From Chrysemys picta bellii (taxonomy: Eukaryota > Chordata > Testudines > Emydidae), in the NCBI RefSeq assembly GCF_011386835.1, contig NC_088795.1, positions 14,303,441 to 14,367,440 on the forward strand: DNA of 64,000 nucleotides. Direction: 5' to 3'. A model generated the notes under the pieces. That model searched no databases. It was not told the DNA's origin and worked only from the letters and a program-made list of their open reading frames with translations. The first letter of the stretch is position 1. Each line of letters opens with the position of its first letter. The translations under genes were made by a program, and so were the position numbers. Below are positions 11,750-23,600 of this stretch, piece after piece.

Positions 11750-12540
11750 ATCAAGTGCTTTAAAAATATCAAGACAAGTAGGAACCCTAGTTTAGCATGT
11801 AATCTTTGTCCAACCAGGCTAAACCCAGCAGTCAGTTAGGGCCACACCTCTGAATTAAAGATCAGGGCAGTTACAATCCAATCCAGTTTGTGCAAACTGC
11901 TGCACTCAAACTTCTTGGAAATTGACAGCATTGCCCTTACCTGAGCCCCCGCCCTAGTAACTTTCCTTTTCCACAGGAAGGTGGAGGTATAATCTCTTCT
12001 CTCATTAACAGGAGTTCGGTGTGCAAAGTGCTAGAGATACATTTTGAAATAAAAATCAATGCAAATAATTGTAATATTTTGCTTGCAAGTTATACTTTGA
12101 TTGAATAGTGGGGAGGCAGGTGTTCGCGGTCCAGGAACCCCAACCGCGGCGGGCGTCCAGTGTTCAGGCAGATTGGGACCCTCTTCCTTTTCGCGCACCC
12201 AGATCCAGGGACCAATTGGGACTTCCCTCCTCGGGGCTGCCCAGGCGTGTGCCCGGCCCTTCATGCGTGGGGCCGTCTGACCGAGATCACCGCTGTGCGA
12301 GGTCGAGCAGCTCCGGCAGACCACCCAGGGGTCCAAAAACCTAGGGAGCTGCAAGGCTCAGCAGGGCTAAACACAGTCACAAGAGCGATCAGGGGCGTGC
12401 TGCGGTCCCCCACCACACCCCACGGCGTTGGTGGGACCCTCATACCGCCCTCTCGCTGGAGCCCCAGTAACCCCTGCTGCCCTCCCTGTCTGGGTCGCTG
12501 ACTTCTTCTCTAGGTTTTTTTCCCCCTTTTCTTTTATATG
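11750..12540. other. Intergenic, no gene seen
   Basis: Between about 12110 and 12500 the DNA is GC- and CpG-rich, with open frames on both strands that have no recognisable domain. This may be a decayed CpG-rich repeat or a small CpG island. I cannot assign a gene. Confidence 0.4.
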
Positions 12541-12545
12541 GGGGG

Positions 12546-12711
12546 GGAGGGATAGCTCAGTGGTTTGAGCATTGGCCTGCTAAACCCAGGGTTGTGAATT
12601 CAATCCTTGAGGGGGCCATTTAGGGAACTGGGGTAAAAATCTGTCTGGGGGTTGGATTAGATTAGATTAGATGATCTCCTGAGATCCCTTCCCATCCTGA
12701 TATTCTATGAT
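12546..12711 (+). mobile_element. Cryptodiran tRNA-derived SINE with CR1-like tail
   Basis: The head resembles a tRNA gene: a box-A-like tagctcagtggtttgag, an anticodon-region-like gcctgctaaacccag, and a box-B-like gtgaattcaatccttgag. A unique segment (gggaactggggtaaaaatct) and a tail with gatctcctgagatcccttcc ending in attctatgat follow; this tail is of the CR1 3' type, which lets the SINE use CR1 machinery. A short gatta repeat interrupts it at about 12653-12673. This SINE type is known from hidden-necked turtles and is the best single pointer to the host lineage. Confidence 0.85.
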
Positions 12712-13059
12712 AAGGGACCCAACATCTGGGTGGAATTCAGGGTGCACAGCACCTCTCAAAAGGTGCTCAGCAACTGATAAAATCAAAGTATTGGAGAATA
12801 GCTGCAGGCCACATTTCTGGGCTGTTTGGACTGTGCTTTGGGTGTCCCTACCATACAAGACAACTCCTAGATCAAGCAAGAGACTCTTACTTTTCTTGGT
12901 CTCTCACCCAGTTGCTGCTTGTATTCTAGTCTAAACAAAATAAAAAGTGCAATCTAAAGATATAGGCTGTTGGTGAAACCTTACTCAATGGCAAAACTCC
13001 TATGGCTTTAGAAGGCCCAGGATTTCACTCCTTTATTTAGTTGCTGGGTGCAAGCAAAT

Positions 13060-13145
13060 GCCCACTGCAGGATCCCTGAGTTCCACGTCAGTGGCTGTAG
13101 AGTCTGTCCATGTGGAACAACTTGTAGGATCGGGGCCATAGTTTG
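13060..13145. mobile_element. MITE-like remnant
   Basis: It has ends of the type caggatccctgag and cttgtaggatcggggcc. These resemble the arms of the palindromic element at 23213-23344 (gatgctacaatctgatcc and cagattgtaggatcaagg). Probably a diverged member of the same family; weakly supported. Confidence 0.35.
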
Positions 13146-13949
13146 AGACAAACAAACAAAAATGCAGTTTAGCATTCAAATACACGAGAAAGGCAGGAGA
13201 CCTTCAGGGTTGCTGTAAAGCAAGTTAGACTTTGCCAAAAGATGTTAGAACTTAACACAGAGTTTTAAAATGTTTATAGGATAAGTTCTAGGGTTTTTTT
13301 TTTCAATAATTTGCCTTACAACTTTAAAAGTCTCCTGCTTTACTCATGCATTTAAAAGTTGAACAGCTTTTTCTGCGTTCCAAACTAAGTCAGAATGTCA
13401 CGTTGGTGTCTCCCTGCTCTATTCATAATATATTTTAATACTCTGTATTCAAGACACTTTTTAAAAAAATGATTTATTGGGGAGAACTGGAGTGTAATTA
13501 GAATGCATTTAAGATGACATTGCACTTTTATCAATACATTTGTTAACAATCTGTATCTAGGGGGGTATTTCTGCATTTGTTGGCCAGGTAGATCAGGCCC
13601 TATGCCAAAAAATATTGGGGGGGAAACGCAAATGCAGATCTATTCTGGTTTTGACCTGAATAATCCGCATTCCCTCCTCCCCCTCCTCCCACCCAAATGC
13701 ACTCTTCTGCCTGCAGAATGTTGTATTTTAGTAGCAAGCTAAATTTCAAAGTCTTACTGCAGTATACTATAGGAGACGCTTTGCCTTGGTAACTGTCATG
13801 GGAGATTACATAACCTGTATACTTTATGCCTTGTAGCATTTTTCTATTCCTAAGGGCAGCAGAGTTGTTTATTCCAGACAGTGGGGATATGAGGAATCAG
13901 CAGCAGACTGCAGTGTTACATAAGCATAGAACTGCTCAGCTGAGCAAGT

Positions 13950-14460
13950 AAAGACATGTTGAATCTAACAGATAGGAGGAGACAGAGGGCCAGCACCAGC
14001 GCTAATAGGTTCTTGGCCTGCCACAACATCCACAACACCAACCTTAGTGCTTGGAGAATTAAGAGCCAGAAGGCCTTATGTTCCACTAAAAGTACTGCTC
14101 ACAGGAACCTGATTGGAAGAGCTTTGGAGCCCCTGATTGGAGCGGGTACACTATTTAAGCCGGAAAGAGACAGAAAGTAATCCGTGCAACAAGATGGATC
14201 TTTGTTTCCTGCTACAACATACTGTGCTGTCAACTACTTGACTCCCAGCCTTGTCCCCGACTTCAGTCACGCCCTGCCCTGTTCCCTGATCCTTTTTGCT
14301 GAGTCCAACACTTGGTTTGACTCTCTGACTTTGATCCTGGGTCTGACCCTCGTCTCTGACTGGTTCTGACCCTTGGCTCCATTTCCTGTCTCCTGCTCTG
14401 ACTACTAGCTCAGACTGCCCATGATAGCAATGGCCTCACATCTACTTTACCACAAAGCAT
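13950..14460 (+). mobile_element. LTR-like retroelement remnant
   Basis: The stretch has a promoter-like sequence with gagcgggtacactatttaag (a TATA-like box) near 14138-14160. A long CT-rich tract follows, with repeated ctgact, ccctg and tctgac motifs at 14220-14400. This layout is common in turtle LTR retrotransposon ends. I could not find target-site duplications or internal coding sequence, so it would be a solo LTR or fragment. Confidence 0.4.
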
Positions 14461-14469
14461 AAAAAACTA

Positions 14470-17400
14470 CTTCGAAGGGGCCCTAAAGCTAACACGTGAC
14501 AAAATGCTTTGGTTCCAAATGAAAGTTTCCAGGTTCTATTCACTAATCAACATTAATTCATTTGATGCTCGTAGCACAAAAATGTACTTAAAATGATATG
14601 AACTTTCTAAGGTGTATAGTGAGAGGAAAACAATGTTTAATCACAACATTCACTTCTGCAACTAATATAATGTAGTACATTAATGCCAGGGCTCTAGGAA
14701 TATTGTACCCTACATCTTGGATGAACTCTACAGTATATAACAAGGTGTTTTTTTAGCAGGTGTATTGTTTTCCTGATTAATGTATGGTATTTGTCTCCAG
14801 GGGAATGGATACCTAGATGATTGATTAATATGATAACTGAATATTTACAGGGGGATATCTGACAGACTCCATGGTCAATACCTCTAGAGTTATTTTCGTG
14901 TACTAAATCAAATCCTGAACAAACAAGCAAAGCATGAATAAGTGATTTTTACCCCAGGAATTACAAAAGATTATGTGACGGAACATAATTCTCACCCCCA
15001 AACCAGAAGTAGGACACGTCTTCAACCTGACCGTGTCCAGTTACGGCTGGGTATTAGGAAGAATAATAAATATGGTCATTTGTTACCTCCTACACATCCC
15101 ATGGATTTCTTCTACCATGCTGTGTGTGGCCCCTACTTCCTGACATGCTAACAATATGCATCTCTGAGATAAAGTGTGGAAGCTTTCTCCAGCGATCTCC
15201 ACGGTGTTTGTGATATGGAGTTCCTTTGCATGGGTTCATGCAAATTTTATTCCCTCATGCAGCTGAGGCTCAGTGATGGATGTTTTGCAGTATCATTCAA
15301 TGTAGCCCAGAGTAGGCACATAATATGATACTACATATGCACATGGTTTGCAGGCTAGGCTATTAGAATATAGACTAGTCTCCTAAGAAAAATCATGGAA
15401 ACCCCATTATTTGAATCATTTAAAGTAAAACAAATCACTTATGACTATACTGAAGGCAACAATTGTGCTTTGGCAAGGTGATACGCAGAGTATCCTACTG
15501 GAAGAGTAGCACCTGTTCTCATGCATGACTTGTTCAAGACTTTTCTTCTTTCTGCATCTCAGGCTACAGAAAACAAGCATTTGTGTAGGTAATTTTTAAC
15601 ACACAACTTTGCTACCAATAACATCGTTAACAATGAACAATACACTGTCTCCTAGGAATATAAATCCTCTAAATCCTTAATCAAATATGATATTGATGGG
15701 GAAGCTCAGAGGTACTTATAACAGATTTTCTTTTTCAGATAGGCTTTCTTAACCAGGGTTTCTGACGAATAAATAAATACAAGGTGCATTTGACATATGT
15801 AATGAACCTTTTTCTTATCCTGGGTGTAGGGTCTTTGCTTCATTAATACATTCATATATAAATGTTTTGTTACAGGAGTCACAGTGATGCCCGGAAGATA
15901 TCAGTGTCATATTAAGCCATAATACATGTGGAATCATTGTCATATATTGCTTATAGGCTGTTTTGCCAACAAACTGTTGCCTGCTAAAGGTAATCTTGCA
16001 GACACTTTGAAAACTGCAAGATGGGTTCTAGAATGGGATACTATCCACATAGATATTCTTCACATCAGTGGAGGAACAGATATGTTGAAGGCAAGATGGG
16101 TGAAAACAGATGTGCATACACCTATTGTTGAAGGGAATCCTGCTTGTGCCCTACTCAGTTGAGAAATCTTCAAGAACAATTTCTCTATATGAAAATACGA
16201 TCTATGTAGCACTGCCATAGTCAGCGAGGCTCAATGATCTGGTTATGCAGAGAAAAGCTGTCTGGCCTGAAAGCTGATTTATGTTATAGGCCAAACTGTC
16301 AAAAGCAGCTTCTAAAATTGTACCTGCAAAGTTTCTGCACTCAAGTTTTTGTATATGCAAAACTTGGGTCTGCATATTCAAATACACATTATGAATGCAA
16401 ACCTCGGGTTTGGCACAAGTAAAAACCTTGAACATTAAAAAACAACAGGCTCAGCTTTAAAAGCAAAGCCATATATGTGACTTCTTGTGTCCACAATCCA
16501 ATACATTTGAGAGGACTGTTGTCCAAGGTAACAAAAGTCCAACTCATCCTATTACATAAAATTGTTTACAAATATGAGCAAAAATTAGGAGAGAAATAGA
16601 TTGGTACAAAATGGGCTGTTTATTTTCAAAGAATGGTAATAAGGGGCCTTCAAGACTCCTGGTAAAGTCATGCGTTGGCATAACAAGCTCATTCTAGAAA
16701 TGGGAGAAAGTGTTTACAGTTGAAATCACCAAAATGTTTGGATTGGTTAATTTTAATGGGAGAGGTTGCCTCCCCTTCTTTGACATTGTTTATCTGGGGT
16801 TGCACTAGATAGAAGCAGTGGAATGTGAGAATGAAAGGTGTGAGCTTCACTGTCATGGCTGCCAATACCCCCACCATCTTCTGGAAGCCTGGGATCCACC
16901 ATGACAGGGTGGGTTTTCACTGTTCCAATTCTGAAAGAATCCTTACCGGAGCAGATCAGAGAGAGGGAAAACCAGAGAACATCACTAGCTTTGGCTAAAT
17001 CCTGACAACCTTGCATGCAAGCCTTAGGGTCCTGCTGTCACGTCCTCCCTTGTGTCATTTTCCTTTCCTACCTTTTTTCTTTTCTGCATTATTTCTTTTT
17101 GCCTCGGACTGATAAGAATTTGGCTTATTTGGCCACGATAACTCCACCTTTTTCAACACTGCTGTGAGCCTGTGACCAGAAAGGCCAGCTAACAGCAATA
17201 GCTTGAATAGCCCAATGCACAGGTCACAGAGTGGCTGATCAGATAACGAGCTGGGCCGGTATTACTCCCAACAGTGAGGATGTAAGTGAAAGTCAGTACC
17301 AGAAACAGAAGCTGCATATCTATTATTCTTTTTTTCCCCCTATTGTATGCTTGTCTCATCTTAAAGGAACAACAACAGCAGTTCTATGCCATCTAAAGTA

Positions 17401-17800
17401 ACCTTTTCTCTACGCACCAAAAAAAAGGACAGTTAGGACTGTCTTTAATACCAATTAATACCATGTAAAAGACTCTCAAGCGTAGTGATGGTGGTGGGTT
17501 TCCCTATGTACTCCTTTAAGGGAAAGGGCATAAGGAATACATAAAATAAAACTAAAAAAAAACTTAATGCTTTACATTCCATATACTTTAACTGTTTATC
17601 CTTCTTCTTCGGTGTCTTTTTTAATAAAAAGTTTAAAAGATTGTAATGGCGGTTATTACAATGGGAGTAAGCCTACAATAACTCAACATGAAACCCTGAA
17701 CCACACTTCACTGTTTAATGTTGTAACTGAACAAGCCTTCATTTACATCTTAAACCTAATTGGACCTGAGATATCCATTTATCAACCCAACAGGACACAT
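14470..17800. other. Intergenic, nothing recognised
   Basis: AT-rich sequence without convincing exons, RNA genes or recognised repeats. The open frames are short, and I can tie none of them to a protein family. Confidence 0.5.
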
Positions 17801-17803
17801 GTA

Positions 17804-19186
17804 TCTTAGGGCTTGTTCACACTTTACTCCTGGGGAAATTCTGCGCCACTGTACATGTGCAGAATTTATATCCCCCGCAGATTTCTTTGCTTCCTTGCAG
17901 AAAAATGACTTTTTGATGGGGAAGCAAAGGGAAGCCACAAGAGCAGTCAAACGACCCTCTCCAGCAGTATGTTTTGGGTGTACAAGGCAGCTGGCAGAGA
18001 AGTAAATCACTGTGGGGCAGGGGGCAAGACTGGGGAAGACCCGGCTGAGCTGGGGAGGACGGGACTTCCTCTTCCCCTGCATGGCATCCGGGGCTATGTC
18101 AGACCCACCCCCAGATTTCTCCCAGCTGTAGGAAGTTCTGTAAACTGCCACGCACACACACACACTTCCTGCACCCATCGCTCCTCAGCTGCAAGGGGAG
18201 GGATCACTGTACAGGGAGCTGCTCCCCCATCCGCCCAACCCCCATGCATCCAGACCCCCTCGTACCCAGACCCTCCCGCCGAGCCTCACTCCCCCCGCAC
18301 TCAGAACCCCCTGACAAGCCACACTCCCCCTGCACCTGGATCACCCCGACAAGCCACCCATACCCGGATCCCCACCCTACCAAGCCCCAACCCACTGCAC
18401 CTGGATCCCCACCCCACTGAGCCCCACTCCCACTGCATCTGGACCTCCCCACTGAGCTCCCTACACCCAGACCCCCCTGCTGAGCTCTATCCCCCCACCT
18501 TCATCTGGACCCCTCTGCAGAGTCCCATTACCATTGCACCTAGACCCCCCCACACCCAGATTCCCCCACTGAGCCACCCACACCCAGATTGCCCCACACA
18601 GACCCCTCTTAACCCACAACTGGATTCCCCCCCACGCTAATCCCCTCCCTGCCCACACCTGATGCACCTGGCACAGAGGGGCAGGGCCCTGGGATGTTTC
18701 TGGGGCAGGCCCAGTCCTTGCGCTGTGTTAGGTTTGGTGCAGCCTCACCACTGAGTCCATGTCCCGCGGGGGAGGAAGCTGCAACATGATCTCTCATCTC
18801 TGTGCAGCCAGTGGCCTGTGCTTCCCAATGCCATGCTGGAGCCGCCGCATTTATAGGACATAAATTTTTCAGAATTTTAAAATACTGTGTGCAGAATTTA
18901 TAATTTTTTTGCGCAGAATGCCCTCAGGAGTAACACTTAAAATGCTACAGTGGTGCAGCTACACTGCTACAACACTTCAGTGAAGACACGACCTGCATTG
19001 ATGAAATAGCTCTTCCTGTCAGCATAGGAATTCTACCTCCCCGAGAGGAGGAGAATTCTCCTGGTTGACCTATTGCTGTTTACACGGGAGGTTAGGTCTG
19101 TTTAACTGCATCGCCAGGAGTGTGGATTTTTCCAAATTAATGTAGTTATACTGAGTTAATTTCCTAGTGTAGATCAGACCTTATTC
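17804..19186. mobile_element. MITE with imperfect terminal inverted repeats, split by a nested insertion
   Basis: The left end reads tagggcttgttcacact and the right end agtgtagatcagacctta, whose reverse complement matches it imperfectly. Related ends occur at 35827-36117 and 52363-52539. The element is interrupted after its first 20 bases by the nested element at 17825-18932 and resumes with aaaatgctacagtggtgcag. The family name is not known to me. Confidence 0.6.
17825..18932. mobile_element. 1.1-kb non-autonomous DNA transposon, nested
   Basis: The ends are inverted: tactcctggggaaattctgc on the left, and gcagaatgccctcaggagta on the right. The motif acactt flanks it on both sides (17819-17824 and 18933-18938), consistent with a target-site duplication. 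The middle (18220-18660) is C-rich with degenerate acccagaccccc repeats. A subterminal motif recurs on both sides (gtgcagaatttat at 17858 and 18890). No transposase is seen. It belongs to a very common turtle family. Confidence 0.75.
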
Positions 19187-19324
19187 ATTTGAGACAATTC
19201 CTCTTTTTCCTGCTGCCTTCACCCTGTTAGTTGCATAATTTCTTTCGCCTTAGTGACCAAGCTTTTCAAAATAGGAAACAGTGTTTTAGAAGGGAAAATA
19301 GGAACTAACTATAATTTAAATGGG

Positions 19325-19670
19325 AGAGGACAACATGGTTAAATGATTAAGGCAGGGACATGGGAGTCCAGATTCATGGATTCTTTTCCTACCTCGGCTA
19401 GACTCACTGTTTGAGCCTAGAAAAGCTACCCAAGTGCACCATGCCTCAGTTTACTCAGCTGGAAGATGGATATATTAGCTATTATAACACCACCTCGCTC
19501 TTAAGTAGACTTCAATGTGCTTTACAAAGGAGATGGACATTGTTAAACTGAGCCACAGGGAGGTGAAGCCCCTTGCTCAAGGTCACCCAGCAGGCCAGTG
19601 GATTAGCCAGGGACAGCACCCAGGTGTGCTAAGTCTCGCCCAGTGCTCTACCCACTAGGAAACACCGCCT
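19325..19670. mobile_element. Two MIR-like SINE fragments in opposite orientation
   Basis: Bases 19340-19480 read as forward MIR: gcagggacatgggagtccag, then accatgcctcagtttactca. Bases 19540-19670 read as reverse MIR: gagccacagggaggtgaagc, ccttgctcaaggtcacccag, and an end with gctctacccactagga. The pair probably represents two old insertions. Confidence 0.65.
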
Positions 19671-19845
19671 CCCTCTTTCAAAGCGCACTAAGCTAAAGGG
19701 CGACCAGGCTCCCTTATTCGGGGTAGAGCCTCCACCCAGTCATGGGGAGCCGCTGCTCCCGACCAACCCCAGGTGCACACAAGCCCTGACTCCTGCCTTT
19801 GGTCGGTCTCGTCGAGGTCTTTTCTCCAGGGGTTTCAGCGACCGA

Positions 19846-19869
19846 GTGTGTGTGTGTGTGGGGGGGGGG
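19846..19869. repeat. GT/G microsatellite
   Basis: A run of alternating gt is followed by a run of about ten G at 19860-19869, just upstream of the GRSF1 CpG island. Confidence 0.9.
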
Positions 19870-19929
19870 TGTCTCTCTTCTTCCGGGCTCGGAGCGTCCA
19901 CACTAGGAGTTACCCGGCACGACCCCCCC

Positions 19930-20600
19930 GTGTAACCGAGCGCTCACAGCCCCCTAAGCCCGGTATCACTGCAGGGCTAAACCCAGCCCGCCCGGGGCAG
20001 CCCCACACGGGCGGGGATGGCGGGAGGCGCTAAGCCCCTAGGCCAGGCTGGGCCGGGCCCCGCACGCCATGGAGGCCAGCCCGGGCCCCGCCCCGCCGCC
20101 GCGCCAGGGCCTCCTGGGAAGGGGAGGCGGAGCCGCCCGCCCCGGGCCACCTGGTGTCCCCGCAGCCGCGCATGTGCTGGGCCTGCTCCGCCTTCGCCGC
20201 CGCCTCGCCTCGCCTCGCCGCCGCCCATGGCCGGGACGCGCTGGGTGCTGGGCGCCCTGCTCCGGGGCTGCGGCTGTAGCTGCAGCAGCTGCCAGCGCAC
20301 GGGGGCGGCCTGCCTGCCCCTGCGCCCCGCCGCGGCCTCTGCCTCCGCCTCCGGCCTGTCGGGCCGCCGCCGGCTCCTGCTGCTGCTGGGGAGGGCGGCC
20401 GCGCAGAGCCGGGGCCTGCAAGTGGCGGTGGCCGCCGGCAGCCTGCCGCTGGCCGGGCCCGGGTTCGGGGCCTTGCGGGGCCCGCTGCTGCACCAGGCCC
20501 ACCCGGGGCGGAGCTACGGCCAGGTACGATGGGCTCCCCCCCTCCCCGGCAGCATAGGGGGAGCAGGCCCTCAGCCCGCACCCCCTTCCCCGGGGAACCT
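19930..20600 (+). promoter_or_regulatory. GRSF1: GRSF1 CpG island / promoter
   Basis: Dense CpG dinucleotides and GC-box-like motifs (cgggcgggga near 20007, ccgccccgccgccgcgcc near 20088) cover the GRSF1 start codon and all of exon 1. No TATA box is evident. The start site should lie within the first few hundred bases upstream of 20227, but cannot be fixed from sequence. An in-frame upstream ATG at 20017 lies in this region. Confidence 0.75.
20227..20523 (+). CDS. GRSF1: GRSF1 coding exon 1
   Basis: Encodes residues 1-99: the mitochondrial presequence with an Arg-Arg-Arg-Leu stretch and a run of five Leu, ending in RSYGQ. The donor GTACGA follows in phase 0. The ATG has C at -3 but G at +4. 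The reading frame stays open upstream to another ATG at 20017. Confidence 0.93.
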
Positions 20601-23600
20601 CCCCCCACCCTAGGGGTCGCTGCCCCCCGTTTCTTGGAGGGGGTCCCCAAAGGGGCCGCTGTCCCCTCCCCTGATGTCTTGCCTTCAAATCTCGGGGGGA
20701 CCCTAAAGGGAGGATAACTGTCCCCCCGACTGACCCTGACCCCCAATCTCTGGGGGATCTTGTGGGTGTTGCTTCATCCTCCACTGCCCCCAGATCTCTG
20801 CCCAAGTCCCTCTAAATCTGCTCCCATCCCTTCAATCTGCAGGGGGGCTCCCATCCCTAGTCTCTAGGGGGGTCACTCCCTTTTCCATCAACTTGCCCTT
20901 CTCTAGGGTCACTAGGGGCAATCTCCCACTAACTGGGGTCACTCCCTGGCATCCACTCTGTGGGTGATATAAGATTATCCAGGGGAGAGAGGCTGTTTTT
21001 TCCCTCTCTCATGTCCTTGTTCCTGTATGTACCCCCTAATCTTTATTGACCACTGCTTCAGTTTATCCCCAGAAGGTCAGTGGAAAATCCATTTATTGGA
21101 GCCCTTATAGGGTTAAGAAAAAACTCTTGCCACCCTTGGGAGAACTCCTCTGCCCACTGTTGAAGGTCACCTCTGTTGCCTTCTCCATCATGCCTAGGTG
21201 GGGAGGACTTTCGTTATCTGAGGTGTTAAATACCCAGCCTCTTGTCAAGATAGCAAATTAGAAGCCACAGACTTTTTTGTATGAGTAACTTCTCTAGAAT
21301 GCTATCCTTCTGTAAAATGACTTAAAAAGAACAGGAGTACTTGTGGCACCTTAGAGACTAACAAATTTATTAGAGCATAAGCTTTCGTGGGCTACAACCC
21401 ACTAGCTTATGCTCTAATAAATTTGTTAGTCTCTAAGGTGCCACAAGTACTCCTGTTCTTTTTGAGGATACAGACTAACACGGCTGTTACCCTGAAACCT
21501 GTAAAATGACTGAACTGTTGTGTACAGGTTTTTTTCTGTATTGTGTCTATTTTCTTGAATACTGAGATTTGTGTAATAAACTTTTTTTAATGATTAATTG
21601 CCCAATTATGCTAGATTTGTAGCATAGCATAAATGGTTTTCAGAGGAAGGTCTTGGGTATCCTGTTGCCCTTAGGCAACTGGTTCAGGGTCCCTAAAATT
21701 AAATTTCTCATTACCTGTTTAGCTCATTGATTTCACTATTCCTTCCATCCTTTTAGTGAGGAGGGTGTGGACTTTTCAATCCTATGTTTAAGCTTAATAA
21801 AAAGTAAAACATAGTGAATTTTTCACAGAAACTGGGTCTGTGTTTGAGTTTGTAACAAAATATGAATAATCTGAGTAGTTTTCTCTTTTCTTCCAAAGAT
21901 TTCAGGCACCTCTCAGTTATTAGGCATTATCTGTGGTGGAGACCCTGAAAAGCAGACTTTAAGATATAGTTCTTTTTGTTTAAGTCATTTACTACTACTG
22001 GGACTGAAAAAATCTTTATTAGGCGCAATCCTACAGTTTGAATGGGTAAATTAATAGACTGTTTTTATCTCTGTTTACTTCTCTGAATTGCTGGTGATAG
22101 CCAGCACAATATTCATTTAATAGTTTTAACACAGAAGGGAATTATTAGTGAAACAAGTAGTTGAGCAGCTGTTATTTTTTTTTAAATAATACTCTCCTCT
22201 TTTTTCAAAGGATTCAGGTTCTTCATTTCAAGATGAGTCTCCTCCACTCTCAGAGCATGCACCAATTCCATCCAAGACAGGAGAGGAAGATGATGTGTTT
22301 CTTATCCGAGCCCAAGGATTGCCATACTCTTGCACTGTTGAAGATGTGCTTAACTTTTTCGCTGGTATAATATCTGGTCTTGTATAGAGATGTGATGTGG
22401 TTGAATGTGTTTTTAAATATGAATGATTGACCCTAAAACTTAAATTCTGTGTTTACTATTCAGTTACATTTTTATAAGTATTTGATATGGTGGAGCTATT
22501 TATTCTGTGTTCAGTCTCTCTCTGTCTCATAAGGGTACAAATTAGGGCTGTCAAGCAATTAAAAGAATTAATTGTGATTAAAAAAAATTAATCACGATTA
22601 ATCGCACTGTTAATAATAGAATGCCATTTATTTAAACATTTTTGGATGTTTTATATTTTCAAATATTGATTTTAATTATAACAGAATACAAAGTGTACAG
22701 TGCTCACTTTATATTTTTATTACAAATATTTGCACTGTAAAAAAGAAAAGAAATAGTATTTTTCAGTTCACCTACTACAAGTACTGTAGTGCGATCTCTT
22801 TATCATGAAAGTTGAACTTACAAATGTAGAACTATGTACAAAAAAATAACTGCACTCAAAAATAAAACAATGTAAAACTTTAGAGCCTACAAGTCCACTC
22901 AGTCCTACTTCAGCCAATCACTTAGGCAAACAAGTTTGGTTCTAATTTGCAGGAGATAATGCTGCCTGCTTCTTATTTACAGTGTCACCTGAAAGTGAGA
23001 ACAGGCGTTCACATGGCACTGTAACAGTGCAATTAAAACTGCAATTAATTTTTTAAATTGCAATTCATTCAGTTAATCGCATGAGTTAACTGTGCTTAAT
23101 TGACAGCTCTAGTACAAATAAATCATTTAACTTTATTTTTAAAGTTACATTTTAAAATACACTCAAATTAGTTGAATTACAAATTCAAAAAATAAAAATT
23201 TGCCAACCAGGTAAGGCCTTGATGCTACAATCTGATCCAAGTGGGTAGATCCTTGCATCTGTGCAGAACTCTGCTGGCTTCTATGGCACTCCTCGTGGGT
23301 ATAAATGTCCACCTGTTTAGAACAGATTGTAGGATCAAGGCCTTAAATTGATAACCAGTTGAAATTAAGGCAATGTATGATCCTAGTTGTGTGTATGTGG
23401 AGATCTCTCTCTATATATATCTCTAGATAATGGCATCTGTATGGCATTTACTGTCCTGTGTTTGATATACTGTAGTGTGCTGCTTAGGTGAAGTTTTTAT
23501 ATAAGATCAAAATGTTCAGTTTCAATTGGGCCAGCAGATTATGGTAAGGAAGAAACACAATAAATCAATATTGTGCTGTTTCCTTAACTGTATCTTTTAT

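Noticed and set aside
12546..12620. A functional tRNA gene
   Set aside because: The tRNA-like head runs into a unique segment and a CR1-like tail, and acceptor-stem pairing is missing; it is a SINE.
19977..20805. Long minus-strand open frames antisense to GRSF1 exon 1
   Set aside because: CpG-island sequence is poor in stop codons on both strands; the plus-strand GRSF1 reading is strongly supported instead.
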